Assembly (NCBI GenBank): GCA_030836665.1
Contig: JAUPLX010000039.1
Span: 1-7,940 of the forward strand
Source: Patescibacteria group bacterium
GTDB taxonomy: Bacteria; Patescibacteriota; Gracilibacteria; BD1-5; UBA2023
Reading direction: 5' to 3'
DNA length: 7,940 bases
Below, piece by piece: positions 6,727-7,940 of this stretch; position 1 is the stretch's first letter; the number at the start of each line of letters is the position of its first letter. Position numbers and translations under genes: made by a program. Below the pieces are notes generated by a model that had not been told where the DNA came from, made no database searches, and was given only the letters and a program-made list of their open reading frames with translations.

Positions 6727-7425
6727 ATGTTCAATCTATCTTCCAGAATTTTAGGGAAATTCTTCGATGGGGTGGTCTTCGCTTCGGGAATCTTTGTCGC
6801 AGCTTGAATGATATCGATTGCCGGCGCTACCCTTGCGAACAATATGGGAAGTGCCGTCTCCAGCGGAAGTCTGCTTTCGTCGACGCATTGGAATGCCGTT
6901 CTTTCCAATATTACCGATTTGGATAAACGTACCGAAGCCTTGGTTTCGACTGGAGGAAAGGTGGGTATTGGCACTTCCGTCCCATCAAGCAAACTCGAAG
7001 TAGTAGGAGATGTGAAAATATCGGGAACGATGCGGGCGGCACAGCCGGCATTCACTGCTTATGCGACTTCGAGCGTTACCGGTCCGACGACGGCAATTGC
7101 ATTCGCGGGCGTAACCACCAACATAGGAAACCATTACAACGCTTCGAACGGAAGATTCACGGCCCCCGTTACCGGAAGCTATTTTGTTACGGCGAGAGGT
7201 TTGAGCGATACCGCCATCCAAATGCGTATTTTCGTAAACGGAGTTGACGTAATAGGCCTTACGACATATTCTGCCGTTTCTAGTGGATATGGAACTCAAT
7301 CTGTTTCCGGCGTCATCTCGCTCAATGCAGGTGATTACGTTACCGTTGGAATGCTTTGAGGTGGTACTATGCACGGATGAGCGAACTACAATAGCGGATT
7401 TTCCGGATTCCTTATCGGAGGATAA
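6727..7425 (+). CDS. Surface protein with tail-fibre-like motif and C1q/TNF-like domain; three TGA (Gly) codons
   Basis: 232 residues from ATG 6727 to TAA 7423-7425 when TGA is glycine (codons 27, 211, 218). With the standard code only 6808-7359 would be called, losing both ends. The added N-terminus (MFNLSSRILGKFFDG...) forms a basic start plus a hydrophobic run (about 15-37) ending in ATLA, a signal peptide or membrane anchor. Next comes WNAVLSNITDLDKR, then KVGIGTSVPSSKLEVVGDV (about 78-96), a motif common in phage tail fibres and bacterial surface proteins. Residues about 107-232 look like a C1q/TNF-like jelly roll: PAFTAY, GRFTAPVTGSYFVTA, LNAGDYVTVGM and the terminal FSGFLI. That last C1q strand lies wholly beyond the two downstream TGAs, which argues that they are read through. 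Such trimeric domains typically bind ligands on surfaces, so a role in adhesion is likely but inferred. The 3' end overlaps the convergent gene by 40 bases. Confidence 0.85.
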
Positions 7426-7940
7426 TTCACTTTCGCCGTGACGGTGGATGGATTCATCGCTACACGATCCGTCCTCGAAAAGACCAATACGCCCGTATCG
7501 GAGATGAGCGTTACTATTTCTTTGAGTTCCGCGTACCAGCGGAGGAACGTTTTCGTATTGTTTTTCAGGTTTTTCGTACCGCTGATTTCTAAAAAGCTTC
7601 CGGTGAGCATCTTTTTGACGTAGAGGAGTTCGCCTTCGAAAAAGAATTCGTAGCGCCCTTTGGTTTTCTCTACGAACCGCACGAGGCGGTCCATGAAGGC
7701 GGGAGTCAATACCATGCGCGAGAGGATCTGGTCTTCGCATTTGACGTCGAAGAGTTTTTCGAACGCGATATTTTCGAGTTTTACCCGGTTCCGATTGACG
7801 AAATACCGTACGAGGTACCAAACGAGCGCCCCCGCTACCAAGGCCGCCGACAGCGCGATTTGCGTCGAATTGGAATAGTGGGTCGTCACCCCGTTCACCG
7901 TCATGTCGCCTTCGAGAGTGAACGCGAAGGCGAAGATTGC
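7386..7940 (-). CDS. DUF3137-like membrane protein, N-terminus beyond the window
   Basis: The frame ends at TAG 7386-7388 and is open to the right edge (185 codons). The first ATG inside is at 7904 (172 residues), with AAGG a few bases upstream, but the preceding codons (AIFAFAFTLEGD) are in frame and hydrophobic, so the true start may lie outside. From M7904 the protein has a membrane segment at about residues 15-36 (IALSAALVAGALVWYLV), then a basic NRNR stretch, then VKLENIAFEKLFDVKCEDQ and RMVLTPAFMDRLVRF. These match by eye the DUF3137 pattern (VrLEd-x-x-Fek-x-FdV-x-x-x-Dq, then LTP-x-fm-x-rL), followed by FFEGELLYVKK. DUF3137 function is unknown; such genes often lie beside lemA, which would be outside this window. 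DUF3137 proteins are usually longer, which also argues for truncation here. Convergent with the C1q-like gene. Confidence 0.75.
   Translation of the reverse strand, partial: AIFAFAFTLEGDMTVNGVTTHYSNSTQIALSAALVAGALVWYLVRYFVNRNRVKLENIAFEKLFDVKCEDQILSRMVLTPAFMDRLVRFVEKTKGRYEFFFEGELLYVKKMLTGSFLEISGTKNLKNNTKTFLRWYAELKEIVTLISDTGVLVFSRTDRVAMNPSTVTAKVNYPPIRNPENPLL

Noticed and set aside
443..7380. TGA as tryptophan (code 4) or selenocysteine
   Set aside because: Contexts such as tandem TGA-TGA, ML-x-GGT and VAA-x-MIS fit glycine better than Trp, and TGG is in normal use. Selenocysteine at seven sites in four unrelated genes without evident redox motifs or SECIS hairpins is unlikely. Code 4 is not formally excluded from this window alone.

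Overview
The window reads as part of a bacterial chromosome from the Candidate Phyla Radiation that uses genetic code 25, in which TGA means glycine. That code is known in Gracilibacteria (BD1-5/GN02) and Absconditabacteria (SR1). The evidence is internal. Read with the standard code, four genes appear broken or shortened, and each is repaired by reading TGA as an amino acid: the partial gene at the left edge (two consecutive TGAs, 443-448), a four-helix membrane protein (1245-1247), a 451-residue protein (3538-3540) and a C1q-like surface protein (6805-6807, 7357-7359, 7378-7380). The six gene ends visible besides the C1q gene and the left-edge gene use TAA or TAG, the C1q gene also ends in TAA, and no gene ends in TGA. 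By eye the base composition is around or above 50% GC, which seems high for a code-25 lineage, and TGA is a rare codon here (seven in the window, none in recQ or the glycoside hydrolase).

Layout. Positions 2-976 (minus) hold a large partial gene of uncertain family, perhaps GHMP-kinase-like, running off the left edge. Positions 977-1235 are AT-richer non-coding DNA with a clear intrinsic terminator (minus strand, about 1053-1081) and two small palindromes. Positions 1236-1622 (minus) encode a small four-helix membrane protein. It diverges from 1703-2980 (plus), a secreted GH26-like glycoside hydrolase with a signal peptide. A promoter at 2993-3021 then drives two adjacent unrecognised genes, 3056-3346 and 3358-4713. 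A promoter with a perfect TATAAT precedes recQ (4785-6668). After a short AT-rich gap with a promoter comes a secreted or membrane-anchored protein (6727-7425) with a tail-fibre-like motif and a C1q/TNF-like domain. Its 3' end overlaps by 40 bases the convergent DUF3137-like membrane protein gene (7386-7940), which is open at the right edge.

The genes do not form one pathway. RecQ is a housekeeping repair helicase. The GH26-like enzyme, the C1q-like protein and the two membrane proteins are envelope or surface functions, as would suit a small cell living attached to, or feeding on, others; that lifestyle is inference from the lineage. No tRNA, rRNA, CRISPR array, insertion sequence or phage module was seen.
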